Shown here: piece after piece, positions 1-6,696 of the stretch
Layout of the letters: every line of letters begins with the position of its first letter
Numbering within the stretch: the stretch's first letter is position 1
Source of the DNA: Bacteroidales bacterium
GTDB taxonomy: Bacteria; Bacteroidota; Bacteroidia; Bacteroidales; NBLH01
DNA length: 11,991 nt
Assembly (NCBI GenBank): GCA_026988445.1
Contig: JALSLF010000403.1
Span: 1 to 11,991, forward strand
Direction: 5' to 3'
Notes under the pieces: model-generated
What the model was told of the DNA's origin: nothing
Database searches by the model: none
What the model saw: only the letters and a program-made list of their open reading frames with translations
Made by a program: the position numbers and the translations under genes

Positions 1-1280
1 GGTAAAAATGAATATTTAAAAGTAGGTTCTAAATTAAATGAAAAATTTTGATAAAGTTTATAGTTTATCCCTAAGCCTACTGTTGCTCCATAAAGTACTG
101 AACTTAGTTCACTATTATTTGACCATAATTTATTATCTCCTGAAAGAATATAGGAGTTGTTGCCCACCAAGAAATTAGTAGAAATACCACTTAAAACATC
201 AAGTCCAAGTTTTTGATTTACTAATTTATAGCGAATGATGAGTGGTAATTCAATATATTCTGCATTTGCTATGAAACTTGCATTTAAGTTATAATAGCTG
301 GTTGAGTAGCTTTGTTTTATAATATGTGCGTCTCCAATATCCGGTAAATCAATTGATTGCCCGGGAGTGTGAACAACAAAATCACCATTCCCAAACTCAT
401 TATTTCTACTGGCAATTAAATTATTGGCACTTTGCTTTTTGCTCAGATAAAAAATACCCGATTCAAAACTAACTCTATCGCTTATTTGGTAATTAATATT
501 GATTCCTCCGGTAAACGAAGTTATTGCTTTTTCATCAGGTTTTAAATCCGGACCTTGATCTATACCCGATTTTACACCTTGTGTTTGTTCTATTTGTGCG
601 TCAGAGCTTTCTTCTACTGAAAAAACCGGTGAAAATTTCGTTCCAAATGACCAGGCAGAGGATTTTTTGTTATTTTCATTTAATGAAGGAAAACCCTCCG
701 AACGAAGGTTTTCCTTTCTCAATAACAAGGTATCGGTTAATAACTGGTTAGATTTTTGCCCTGACTCTGCCAAAAGCGATTTCTTATGTTCTGTTTTATT
801 TTTTTTAAACAGATTAGTTATATAATTATATTTTCTAAATAGATAACTTGAATCAAATATTCCGAATTTTTCGTAATTAGTAACAGGTAAATGATTTGTA
901 TTTAAATCCTTGTTAAAACTTAGTTTGCTTTTTTTAGAATTTTGCGTTTTTTCTTGTTTTTTTATAGCATCGCTCTCTTCCAGTTCTAAACTGTCGCCTT
1001 GGTTGCTTGTTTTATCTTCTATCAGTAATTTGTGTCCGGTATCAGCTAACGGAATAATTTTTTTGATGGCACCGGGGTTTGAAATATAATAGCCTAATCC
1101 AAAAGCAACCAATAGAGCCACAGATGCAGCTATTGTTCTTAATCGCTGTAAAATACGAATTTTTTTTCTTGCGTTTAGTTCATCTTTCACATTGTTCCAA
1201 ATAAAATGCGGAACGCTTTCTTCATAGTCATGCAAGAAATCATTAAACAATTCATCTATATGATTAGGCTCCTCTAACAT
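1..1280 (-). CDS. Putative anti-sigma regulator: inner-membrane helix fused to an outer-membrane beta-barrel domain (C-terminus cut by window edge)
   Basis: I translated this frame by hand from the ATG at 1280. It stays open for about 426 codons and runs off the left edge. Residues 1-45 are charged and presumably cytosolic (start MLEEPNHIDELF, with the motif YEESVPHFIW). Residues 48-67 form a hydrophobic helix (SVALLVAFGLGYY). Residues 70 to about 205 are a polar, Lys/Glu/Ser/Asn-rich linker. From about 208 (SAWSFGTKFSPVF) alternating aromatic and polar strands resemble PorT-like outer-membrane barrels, for example YIELPLIIRYKL and VGLGINYKLY. The gene overlaps the sigma factor gene upstream by 17 nt, so the two are probably translationally coupled. 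Bacteroidota often encode such barrel proteins beside ECF sigma genes. A role as sigma antagonist and envelope sensor is inferred from this position and topology; no classical anti-sigma domain is recognisable by eye. The alternative is a structural envelope protein that merely shares the operon. Confidence 0.8.
   Translation of the reverse strand, partial: MLEEPNHIDELFNDFLHDYEESVPHFIWNNVKDELNARKKIRILQRLRTIAASVALLVAFGLGYYISNPGAIKKIIPLADTGHKLLIEDKTSNQGDSLELEESDAIKKQEKTQNSKKSKLSFNKDLNTNHLPVTNYEKFGIFDSSYLFRKYNYITNLFKKNKTEHKKSLLAESGQKSNQLLTDTLLLRKENLRSEGFPSLNENNKKSSAWSFGTKFSPVFSVEESSDAQIEQTQGVKSGIDQGPDLKPDEKAITSFTGGININYQISDRVSFESGIFYLSKKQSANNLIASRNNEFGNGDFVVHTPGQSIDLPDIGDAHIIKQSYSTSYYNLNASFIANAEYIELPLIIRYKLVNQKLGLDVLSGISTNFLVGNNSYILSGDNKLWSNNSELSSVLYGATVGLGINYKLYQNFSFNLEPTFKYSFL
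686..716. repeat. Short perfect inverted repeat inside the barrel gene
   Basis: AAGGAAAACC (686-695) and GGTTTTCCTT (707-716) are exact reverse complements separated by 11 nt. The repeat lies in the codons of the periplasmic linker region. It could form a hairpin in the mRNA, but no U-tract follows and the reading frame continues, so I assign no function. Confidence 0.4.
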
Positions 1281-1857
1281 CTCTTTCTTCAGGGACAATA
1301 AAATGTTGTCTTACTTTTGTTTGTAATATTTTACGTGCTCTTGAAAGGTTTGATTTTGAAGTTCCGATGGAAATATTTAGTTTTTCACTAATTTCTTTGT
1401 GTGTATAACCGTCAATAGCATACATATTAAAAACCAGTTTGTATGCTGCCGGCAGTTTTTTTACTAGATTTAGTAAATCTTGTGCAGAAATATCACTAAC
1501 GATTGTATTTGCCTTAATTCCAATATCCAAATCCGATACTTCGCCAACCGGATACATTTGAAAATTTTTCCGGTATCTTTCTAAGGCAGTGTTAATCATA
1601 ATTCTGCGAATCCATCCTTCAAATGAACCTTTGCCTTTAAATGAAGATATATTCGTGAATATTTTAATGAATCCTTCATGCAATACATCCTCTGCTGCTG
1701 ATTGGTCTTTTGTATATCGAATACAAACACCATACAACATTTTGGCATATTTTTTAAATAATTGCCCTTGTGCTTCGGTATCACCCTTTGCACAGTCCTT
1801 TATTATTTTTTCAAGCTGATTCAAATCAGTTTTTCGGAATAAGAATATATATTCCAA
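1264..1857 (-). CDS. ECF-type RNA polymerase sigma factor (sigma-70 family, group IV)
   Basis: This is a promoter-recognition subunit that would direct RNA polymerase to a small regulon. Region 2 spans roughly residues 25-97 (YAKMLYGVCIRY, then SAAEDVLHEGFIKIF and the FEGWIRRIMINTALERYRK helix). Region 4 spans about 128-182, with the helix-turn-helix in GYTHKEISEKLNISIGTSKS. There is no region 1.1 or 3, as expected for ECF factors, and about 190 residues is the usual length. The frame has no ATG before the conserved Met of region 2. The 1857 start is a TTG, and a second TTG at 1824 gives a start closer to family members, at (M)NQLEKIIKDC. A TATTTTTG box at 1855-1862 would place transcription initiation downstream of the 1857 TTG, which favours 1824. 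The gene overlaps the downstream barrel gene, its likely regulator, by 17 nt. ECF operons are commonly autoregulated, but nothing here proves that. Confidence 0.93.
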   Translation of the reverse strand: MEYIFLFRKTDLNQLEKIIKDCAKGDTEAQGQLFKKYAKMLYGVCIRYTKDQSAAEDVLHEGFIKIFTNISSFKGKGSFEGWIRRIMINTALERYRKNFQMYPVGEVSDLDIGIKANTIVSDISAQDLLNLVKKLPAAYKLVFNMYAIDGYTHKEISEKLNISIGTSKSNLSRARKILQTKVRQHFIVPEERDVRGA

Positions 1858-1862
1858 AAATA
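1855..1862 (-). promoter_or_regulatory. Candidate -7 box for the sigma factor gene
   Basis: Read on the minus strand this is TATTTTTG, an exact match to the Bacteroidota -7 consensus TAnnTTTG. I see no good TTTG -33 partner at the expected spacing, so the site is weak evidence on its own. AT-rich DNA produces such matches by chance. Confidence 0.3.
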
Positions 1863-1889
1863 AATAAAATTCATTTAAAAGATGAAAAT

Positions 1890-1946
1890 AGTTTTAAAAT
1901 GGTTGCGTAGAATTAATAAAAAAAATTACGCAAGCATTTTAAAACT
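1890..1946 (-). terminator. Long inverted repeat after the peptide transporter gene, probable terminator
   Basis: AGTTTTAAAATGGTTGCGTA (1890-1909) pairs with TACGCAAGCATTTTAAAACT (1927-1946) with a single mismatch across 20 bp, around a 17-nt A/T-rich loop. It lies just after the transporter's stop codon and before the sigma factor gene, both on the minus strand. After the stem the minus strand reads ATTTTCATCTTTT, a poor but T-rich tail. The simplest reading is a terminator that separates the two genes. It could instead be a protein-binding site for sigma operon control, because it ends close to where the sigma promoter would lie. Confidence 0.5.
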
Positions 1947-1958
1947 GTTAAAATAGGT

Positions 1959-4061
1959 CTAATGCACTCCGTGCATCCATTTTTTCAGAATTGGAACTAA
2001 TAAGATTAATAAGCCTCCTGTTATTAGTGCAATAAGTGATAGTGCACCAAATACATTGGAATAAATATGGATTGTTTTATTGGGTCCGACAAAGGTATTC
2101 AGGTTGTTTTGTACGTTGGCGGTTGCTTTATTAACATCCGGTTTTTTAATAATTTCAATATCTAAAACATCACCATCGGCATCAACAAAATAATCCAATA
2201 CATTAATTTTTAAAGATGAATTTGTGTACCACGGTTTTTCCCAAACACGTGCTTTAATTGTTTTTACTAAAGCAACAGGAGGATGATTATCAATATTGTC
2301 AACAGTAATTATTAGTTCTACTTTTTGATTTTCTTGTCCGTTTTCAATTTCTTTCATGTAATAAGTAATCGTATCGGTACCTGTAAATCCTGCCTCGGGA
2401 GTATAAGTAAGCATATCACCCTCAATGATTTTCGTTCCATGATTGGGACCTTTATCCATATTAATTTCTGTTAAATCGCCCAAGGGGTCAAGATATGATA
2501 AACGGAGGTTTATAGCTAATTTTTCATTAGGTTTAATACTTCTTCGCAAATAAAAAGTTTCCGGTTTAAAATCGGTACCGGTTGCTTTTACATCTTTAAT
2601 AAGCGTTATGTCAATAGTAACAGGGTCTGATTTGTTTCCTTCGGTATCGCTTACAATAAAAGTAAGTTGATCGCTTCCTTTTGCTCCAAGTTTTGGCGAA
2701 TAGTTGATGCTTCGCTCCATAAACTGGTCTGTTGATGTATATTTGGCAATCATTCCTCCAAAAAATTGTGCAAAAGCAACTGCCAACATCCATGAACCCA
2801 TTACCATTCCTACAATTTTTTTAGGAGAAAGTTTGGTTACCATTGATAGCCCTACGGGAGATAATGAAAGTTCTCCAATTGTATTTAACAGATATATTAA
2901 AATAATGAAAAATAACGGAACTAAACCATTTACGGCAAAACTTGCTCCCCAAACCAATGACCCAAATCCTAAACCAATAAAAATTAAACCGATAGCAAAT
3001 TTTAAAGGAGTAGAAGGTTCTTTGCCTATCCTGTTTAATTTAATCCACATAGATGCAAAAACAGGACCCAGTATAATAATAAAGAAGGCATTTACTGATT
3101 GAAACAGTGGGGTGGGAATTTGCCAATTGCCTACCCAGCGGTTTATGTTTAATTCAGTAAATAAGGTTAATGAGCTTCCTGCCTGTTCAAAAAATGCCCA
3201 GAACATTACACTGAAAAGTATAAGAATAATAACAACAAATAATCGTTCTCGCTCAGCTTTTTCTAATTTTATGGCATTATATAATAAAGTTCCAAGCACA
3301 AAAATTCCGAATGCAGGGAAAAGCCATTCCATTACATGATAATAGAACATCAACAGCATAAAAACAGGAATAACTATTATTGAGAACAAGTAAATTGCTG
3401 TTTCTTTGCTTATTAAGCCAAACAACTTTTCTTTTAATAGTTCTTTTGAAGGTGGGTCTCCATTTTCGCCCAGATTGGCTTTACCTTTAATGAAAGTAAT
3501 CACTCCCAGAACCATCCCGAAACCGGCAAGTCCAAAAGCATATTTAAAACCAAAAATATCCATTACCAATGCAGTAAGTATCGGTGCTATGGCTGCGCCC
3601 AGATTAATACCCATGTAAAAGATAGTAAAGCCACCATCGCGTCTTGGGTCATCATCATCATACAAACCGCCTACTATGCTGGAAATATTTGGTTTAAAAA
3701 ATCCGTTACCTACAATAATTGTAGCCAGAGCTATATAAAAAGTGAATTCTGTACCTACCATCATCAAAAACTCACCAAATGCCATTAAAATCCCACCAAA
3801 AATAATACTCTTTTTATAGCCTAAATATTTATCGGCAATAATACCGCCTATATAAGGAGTGGCATAAACTAATGAACCGTAGGCAGCATAAATGGCATAG
3901 GCTTGAGTATCACCAAAACCACTTTTGTTTACAAAAAGGTCATAAACCATATAAAGTACCAAAAGTGCACGCATTCCGTAGTAGTTGAAGCGTTCCCACA
4001 TCTCGGTAAAGAACAAGATATAAAGTTCTTTGGGTTGATTTAATTTCTTTGTTTGTTCCAT
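1959..4061 (-). CDS. POT/PTR2-family proton-coupled peptide transporter with a large periplasmic Ig/cadherin-like insert
   Basis: This is an inner-membrane transporter for di- and tripeptides driven by the proton gradient. Family hallmarks are visible: E20-x-x-E23-R24-F with YYG in helix 1, the PTR2 signature FYMGINLGA around 150, and GELSLSPVGLSMV in helix 10. Hydrophobic segments fit six helices, the extra HA/HB pair (about 218-262), and a second bundle to about 441. Usual bacterial members are near 450-500 residues. This one has 700 because residues 442-663 are a soluble segment before a last helix (about 668-690) and a short basic tail. The ATG at 4061 is the only sensible start, directly before the conserved N-terminus, and a good promoter lies upstream. 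The gene is divergent from mscS. It has no adjacent peptidase gene, and its peptide specificity cannot be read from the sequence. Confidence 0.95.
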   Translation of the reverse strand: MEQTKKLNQPKELYILFFTEMWERFNYYGMRALLVLYMVYDLFVNKSGFGDTQAYAIYAAYGSLVYATPYIGGIIADKYLGYKKSIIFGGILMAFGEFLMMVGTEFTFYIALATIIVGNGFFKPNISSIVGGLYDDDDPRRDGGFTIFYMGINLGAAIAPILTALVMDIFGFKYAFGLAGFGMVLGVITFIKGKANLGENGDPPSKELLKEKLFGLISKETAIYLFSIIVIPVFMLLMFYYHVMEWLFPAFGIFVLGTLLYNAIKLEKAERERLFVVIILILFSVMFWAFFEQAGSSLTLFTELNINRWVGNWQIPTPLFQSVNAFFIIILGPVFASMWIKLNRIGKEPSTPLKFAIGLIFIGLGFGSLVWGASFAVNGLVPLFFIILIYLLNTIGELSLSPVGLSMVTKLSPKKIVGMVMGSWMLAVAFAQFFGGMIAKYTSTDQFMERSINYSPKLGAKGSDQLTFIVSDTEGNKSDPVTIDITLIKDVKATGTDFKPETFYLRRSIKPNEKLAINLRLSYLDPLGDLTEINMDKGPNHGTKIIEGDMLTYTPEAGFTGTDTITYYMKEIENGQENQKVELIITVDNIDNHPPVALVKTIKARVWEKPWYTNSSLKINVLDYFVDADGDVLDIEIIKKPDVNKATANVQNNLNTFVGPNKTIHIYSNVFGALSLIALITGGLLILLVPILKKWMHGVH
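2073..2738 (-). other. Periplasmic cadherin/Ig-like insert within the peptide transporter (residues about 442-663)
   Basis: This segment sits between the last two membrane helices on the side predicted to be periplasmic. It reads as permuted cadherin-like repeats. The end of one unit is DQLTFIVSDTEGNKSDPVTI (465-484). A more complete unit follows, containing GDMLTYTPEAGFTGTDTI (549-566). Then comes the beginning of a third, NHPPVA (592-597) and DYFVDADGDVLDI (623-635). The YTP..GF.G.D and DxDGD motifs are typical of bacterial Ig/cadherin-like domains that bind calcium or surfaces. No ligand can be predicted. Confidence 0.75.
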
Positions 4062-4104
4062 TATTTATATTCTGTATTATAGTTCTATCAAAAAATTTAA
4101 AAGG

Positions 4105-4134
4105 CAAATGTAATGATTAGTTTTAAAAATCAAA
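4105..4134 (-). promoter_or_regulatory. Bacteroidota-type promoter for the peptide transporter gene
   Basis: On the minus strand TTTG (4134-4131) is followed after 18 nt by TACATTTG (4112-4105). This matches the Bacteroidota -33 TTTG and -7 TAnnTTTG elements at a usual spacing. Transcription would begin a few bases further on, leaving a leader of about 35-40 nt before the ATG at 4061. Confidence 0.6.
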
Positions 4135-4201
4135 GTAGTTATGCAACATAATTTGAAATCATAAAAAAAGACAATTTCATCAAAATTTTTTTTATTTTCA
4201 T

Positions 4202-4209
4202 TATTTTTG
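4202..4209 (+). promoter_or_regulatory. Candidate -7 box for the mscS operon
   Basis: TATTTTTG matches TAnnTTTG and lies 40 nt before the mscS ATG, a reasonable distance. No TTG/TTTG is seen in the -33 window, and the surroundings are very T-rich, so a chance match is possible. The 188-bp divergent spacer (4062-4249) holds nothing else that I recognise beyond this box and the opposing transporter promoter. Confidence 0.3.
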
Positions 4210-4249
4210 ATTTCTATTTGCAAAAAATTATAAATTAAAATGTTGAAAA

Positions 4250-5071
4250 ATGGAAAATTATCAAAATTATGTTGACCAAGCAGTAGGGATGATTATGCTC
4301 TACGGACCAAAGCTTTTGCTGGCTATAGTTACTCTTATTGTTGGTTTGTGGCTTATTAAGTACTTGAATAAGTCTGCAAATAAGATGATGAAAAAGAGTG
4401 AGATGGATAAGTCTTTGAGAGGCTTTTTAAGTAGTATTATATCTATTTTACTCAAAGTATTGCTTGTTATTAGTGTTATGAGTATGGTTGGGGTAGAAAT
4501 GACCTCATTTATTGCTATAATGGGTGCTGCCGGTTTGGCAGTGGGTATGGCTTTATCGGGAACCTTACAAAATTTTGCAGGCGGTGTTATGATACTTATC
4601 TTTAAACCTTTTAAGGTTGGTGATTTTATTGAGGCTCAGGGATATATGGGTGTTGTTAAAGAAATTCAGATTTTTAATACTATATTACTTACTCCGGATA
4701 ATCGACGCATTATTGTCCCCAATGCACCTATTTCGTCAAATTCTTTAGTAAACTATTCTGCAGAGCCTGAACGAAGAGTTGATTTTACATTTGGTATAGG
4801 GTATAATGATGATATTGACAAAGCAAAGGAAATTTTGTGGCAACTTATTAAAGACGATAAACGTATTTTGGAAAATCCGGAACCTTTTATTGGTTTGAGT
4901 GAATTGGCAGATAGTTCGGTTAATTTTGCCGTTCGTGTTTGGGTAAAAAGTGAAAACTATTGGGGTGTTTTCTTTGATATGAATGAAAATGTGAAAAAAT
5001 CATTTGATAAGAATAATATTTCTATACCATACCCTCAAACAGATGTTCATTTATTTCAACAAAACAATTAA
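4250..5071 (+). CDS. mscS: Small-conductance mechanosensitive channel, MscS family
   Basis: This is an inner-membrane channel that opens under membrane tension and releases solutes on hypo-osmotic shock. At 273 residues it is close to E. coli MscS (286) and colinear with it. TM1 is about 17-38, TM2 about 60-84, and the pore helix TM3 about 88-112 carries the signature GAAGLAVGMALSGTLQNFAG. The Gly/Ala packing pattern of this helix is intact. The beta domain follows (FKVGDFIEAQGYMGVV, then RRIIVPNAPI around 153-162). The C-terminal alpha/beta vestibule ends in SIPYPQTDVHL, which matches the family's usual end. The ATG at 4250 gives a short N-terminal amphipathic stretch; an ATG at 4240 is out of frame. 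The next gene starts 18 nt downstream, so the two are probably co-transcribed. Confidence 0.95.
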   Translation: MENYQNYVDQAVGMIMLYGPKLLLAIVTLIVGLWLIKYLNKSANKMMKKSEMDKSLRGFLSSIISILLKVLLVISVMSMVGVEMTSFIAIMGAAGLAVGMALSGTLQNFAGGVMILIFKPFKVGDFIEAQGYMGVVKEIQIFNTILLTPDNRRIIVPNAPISSNSLVNYSAEPERRVDFTFGIGYNDDIDKAKEILWQLIKDDKRILENPEPFIGLSELADSSVNFAVRVWVKSENYWGVFFDMNENVKKSFDKNNISIPYPQTDVHLFQQNN

Positions 5072-5089
5072 CCCTAAAATCTATTTATT

Positions 5090-5980
5090 ATGAATAAAGT
5101 TTTATTTTTTATTATTTTATCATTATTCATCCCCAAGTTTTTATTAGCGCAAGAAGAGGCTAAAAAAGACTCAACACTGGGCTGGCATTATCGTAGTGCC
5201 GGAAGTTTGAGTTTCACGCAGTCCTCATTTACCAATTGGGCAGCAGGTGGTGAAAATTCGGTGGCAGTGAGCGGTATGTTAATAGCCGGAGCTAACTATA
5301 AATCCACCAAATACATTTGGGAAAACGGAATTATTTTAGCTTATGGTTCGCAAAAACAAGGCGATAAAGAATTTCGTAAAACTACGGATAAATTTGAAAT
5401 CAGTACTAAATATGGTTATCATGCCATTAAAAACTGGTATTATAGCGGGATGGCAAGTTTTTTAACTCAATTTGATAAAGGTTATGAGTATGACGATGCT
5501 GCCGGTACGAAAAAGCTAATTGCTAATTTTTTGGCTCCTGCTTATGTAAATATTGCTTTGGGTATGAATTATAAACCTTCAAAAGCGTTTAGTCTATTTA
5601 TTGGTCCTTTAAGTGGTAGAGTTACTATTGTAAATGATACTACACTTTCAACTAATTACGGATTAAAACCAAATGAAACTACCCGGAATGAATTTGGAGG
5701 CTCTGTTAAAGCAAATCTTAACTATGATATTATGAAAAATGTAAATCTTGCTTCACAGCTTACCTTATTTTCTAATTATAGTGATAATCCTCAAAATATT
5801 GATGTGGATTGGCAAATGCTTTTTACCATGAAAATTAATAAGTACTTGTCGGCAACTTTAAATCTTCAGTTTATTTATGATGATAATATTATTATTACTG
5901 ATAAAGATGGTAATATTGGTCCACGTTTGCAGGTAAAAGAGTTATTTGGTTTAGGATTAGCTTATAAATTTGCAAATTAA
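5090..5980 (+). CDS. DUF3078-family outer-membrane beta-barrel protein
   Basis: The product is a predicted outer-membrane protein of unknown function. It has a clear signal peptide (MNKVLFFIILSLFI..., cleavage likely at LLA|Q, after residue 20). The mature part opens with GWHYRSAGSLSFTQSSFTNW followed by AAGGENS, the W-x-x-GG-x-N pattern I associate with DUF3078. It continues as repeated amphipathic strands such as YIWENGIILAYG and SATLNLQFIYDDN, and ends in a strand with a penultimate aromatic (LGLAYKFAN). At 296 residues it has the usual size for the family. It sits 18 nt behind mscS, suggesting one transcript, and a strong hairpin follows its stop. The family is restricted to Bacteroidota as far as I know. 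No transport substrate or partner can be inferred from the sequence. Confidence 0.85.
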   Translation: MNKVLFFIILSLFIPKFLLAQEEAKKDSTLGWHYRSAGSLSFTQSSFTNWAAGGENSVAVSGMLIAGANYKSTKYIWENGIILAYGSQKQGDKEFRKTTDKFEISTKYGYHAIKNWYYSGMASFLTQFDKGYEYDDAAGTKKLIANFLAPAYVNIALGMNYKPSKAFSLFIGPLSGRVTIVNDTTLSTNYGLKPNETTRNEFGGSVKANLNYDIMKNVNLASQLTLFSNYSDNPQNIDVDWQMLFTMKINKYLSATLNLQFIYDDNIIITDKDGNIGPRLQVKELFGLGLAYKFAN

Positions 5981-5997
5981 TTTGCATTATTTTCAAA

Positions 5998-6046
5998 AAT
6001 AACAGATATTTCAGCTCTTGTAATTAATCTTGAAATATCTGTTATT
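5998..6046 (+). terminator. Perfect 16-bp hairpin after the DUF3078 gene, probable terminator
   Basis: AATAACAGATATTTCA (5998-6013) and TGAAATATCTGTTATT (6031-6046) are exact reverse complements around a 17-nt loop, followed by ATTTTTAT. This fits an intrinsic terminator for the mscS-DUF3078 unit. The stem is A/T-rich and the next gene starts only 11 nt later, so it may be leaky or act as a leader hairpin for that gene. Confidence 0.6.
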
Positions 6047-6057
6047 ATTTTTATATT

Positions 6058-6696
6058 ATGTTTTATCCTGAAATATTGCTTTCTATTGCTTATTTACCGC
6101 CAATCAGTTGGTTTAAATACTTGTTAAATGCTGATGTTGTATGTATTGAACAACACGAGCATTATATAAAGCAAAGCTACCGTAATCGTTTTCATATATT
6201 GGCTGCAAACGGGCTTATGGCTTTGAGTATTCCTGTTGTAAAAGCTACAAACAAAAAGATATTGATAAAAGATGTTAAAATTGATTATGCTACAAATTGG
6301 CAAAAGCAACATTTGAAATCTTTAGAAGCGGCTTATCGTAATTCTCCTTTTTATGAGTTGCTTATTGATGAGTTTTTACCTTTCTATACAAAAAAAACAA
6401 ACTTTTTATTTGATTTTAATTATGAACTGATTAATACGGTTTTAGATATTCTGGAAATTAGGAAAGAATTAAAATTTACCAATCATTTTGTTGAAACCGA
6501 TAAATACGATTATGATTTCAGGTATAGTATTAAGCCTAAAAAACAAAGTAAAACGATTATTGATTTTGTAAATATTCCTTATTATCAGAGTTTTAATAAC
6601 CGATTTTCTTTTATCCCCGATTTAAGTATTGTTGATTTACTTTTTAATCTGGGGCATGAAGCATACGGGTATTTAAAAATCGACACGCACACCTAA
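6058..6696 (+). CDS. WbqC-family protein
   Basis: The 212-residue length and motifs fit the WbqC family. These include AYLPPISWFKYLLNADVVCI (11-30), then EQHEHYIKQSYRNRFHILAANG, PVVKATNKKILIKDVKIDY, WQKQHLKSLEAAYRNSPFYE, and near the C-terminus SIVDLLFNLGHEAYGYL. WbqC proteins were named from O-antigen and glycan clusters and are widespread in Bacteroidota; their biochemical activity is not established to my knowledge. The ATG at 6058 adds about eight residues before the conserved core, and no better ATG exists. I see no convincing promoter in the 77-nt gap, which is largely filled by the hairpin, so expression may come from read-through. The last 24 nt overlap the oppositely directed phosphatase gene. 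Confidence 0.88.
   Translation: MFYPEILLSIAYLPPISWFKYLLNADVVCIEQHEHYIKQSYRNRFHILAANGLMALSIPVVKATNKKILIKDVKIDYATNWQKQHLKSLEAAYRNSPFYELLIDEFLPFYTKKTNFLFDFNYELINTVLDILEIRKELKFTNHFVETDKYDYDFRYSIKPKKQSKTIIDFVNIPYYQSFNNRFSFIPDLSIVDLLFNLGHEAYGYLKIDTHT

Noticed and set aside
626..631. A VDADGD calcium-type motif read as a dockerin or EF-hand at transporter residues 626-631 (given here as residue numbers)
   Set aside because: The surrounding sequence is beta-rich cadherin/Ig-like, not helix-loop-helix, so it belongs to the cadherin-like repeat.
524..751. Plus-strand 75-codon open frame near the left edge
   Set aside because: The opposite strand carries a continuous, well-structured coding frame (helix, linker, barrel) that explains this region.
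2704..3618. Plus-strand open frames of 70-132 codons across the peptide transporter gene
   Set aside because: They are antisense to a strongly supported transporter with all family motifs, and their translations show no recognisable domain.
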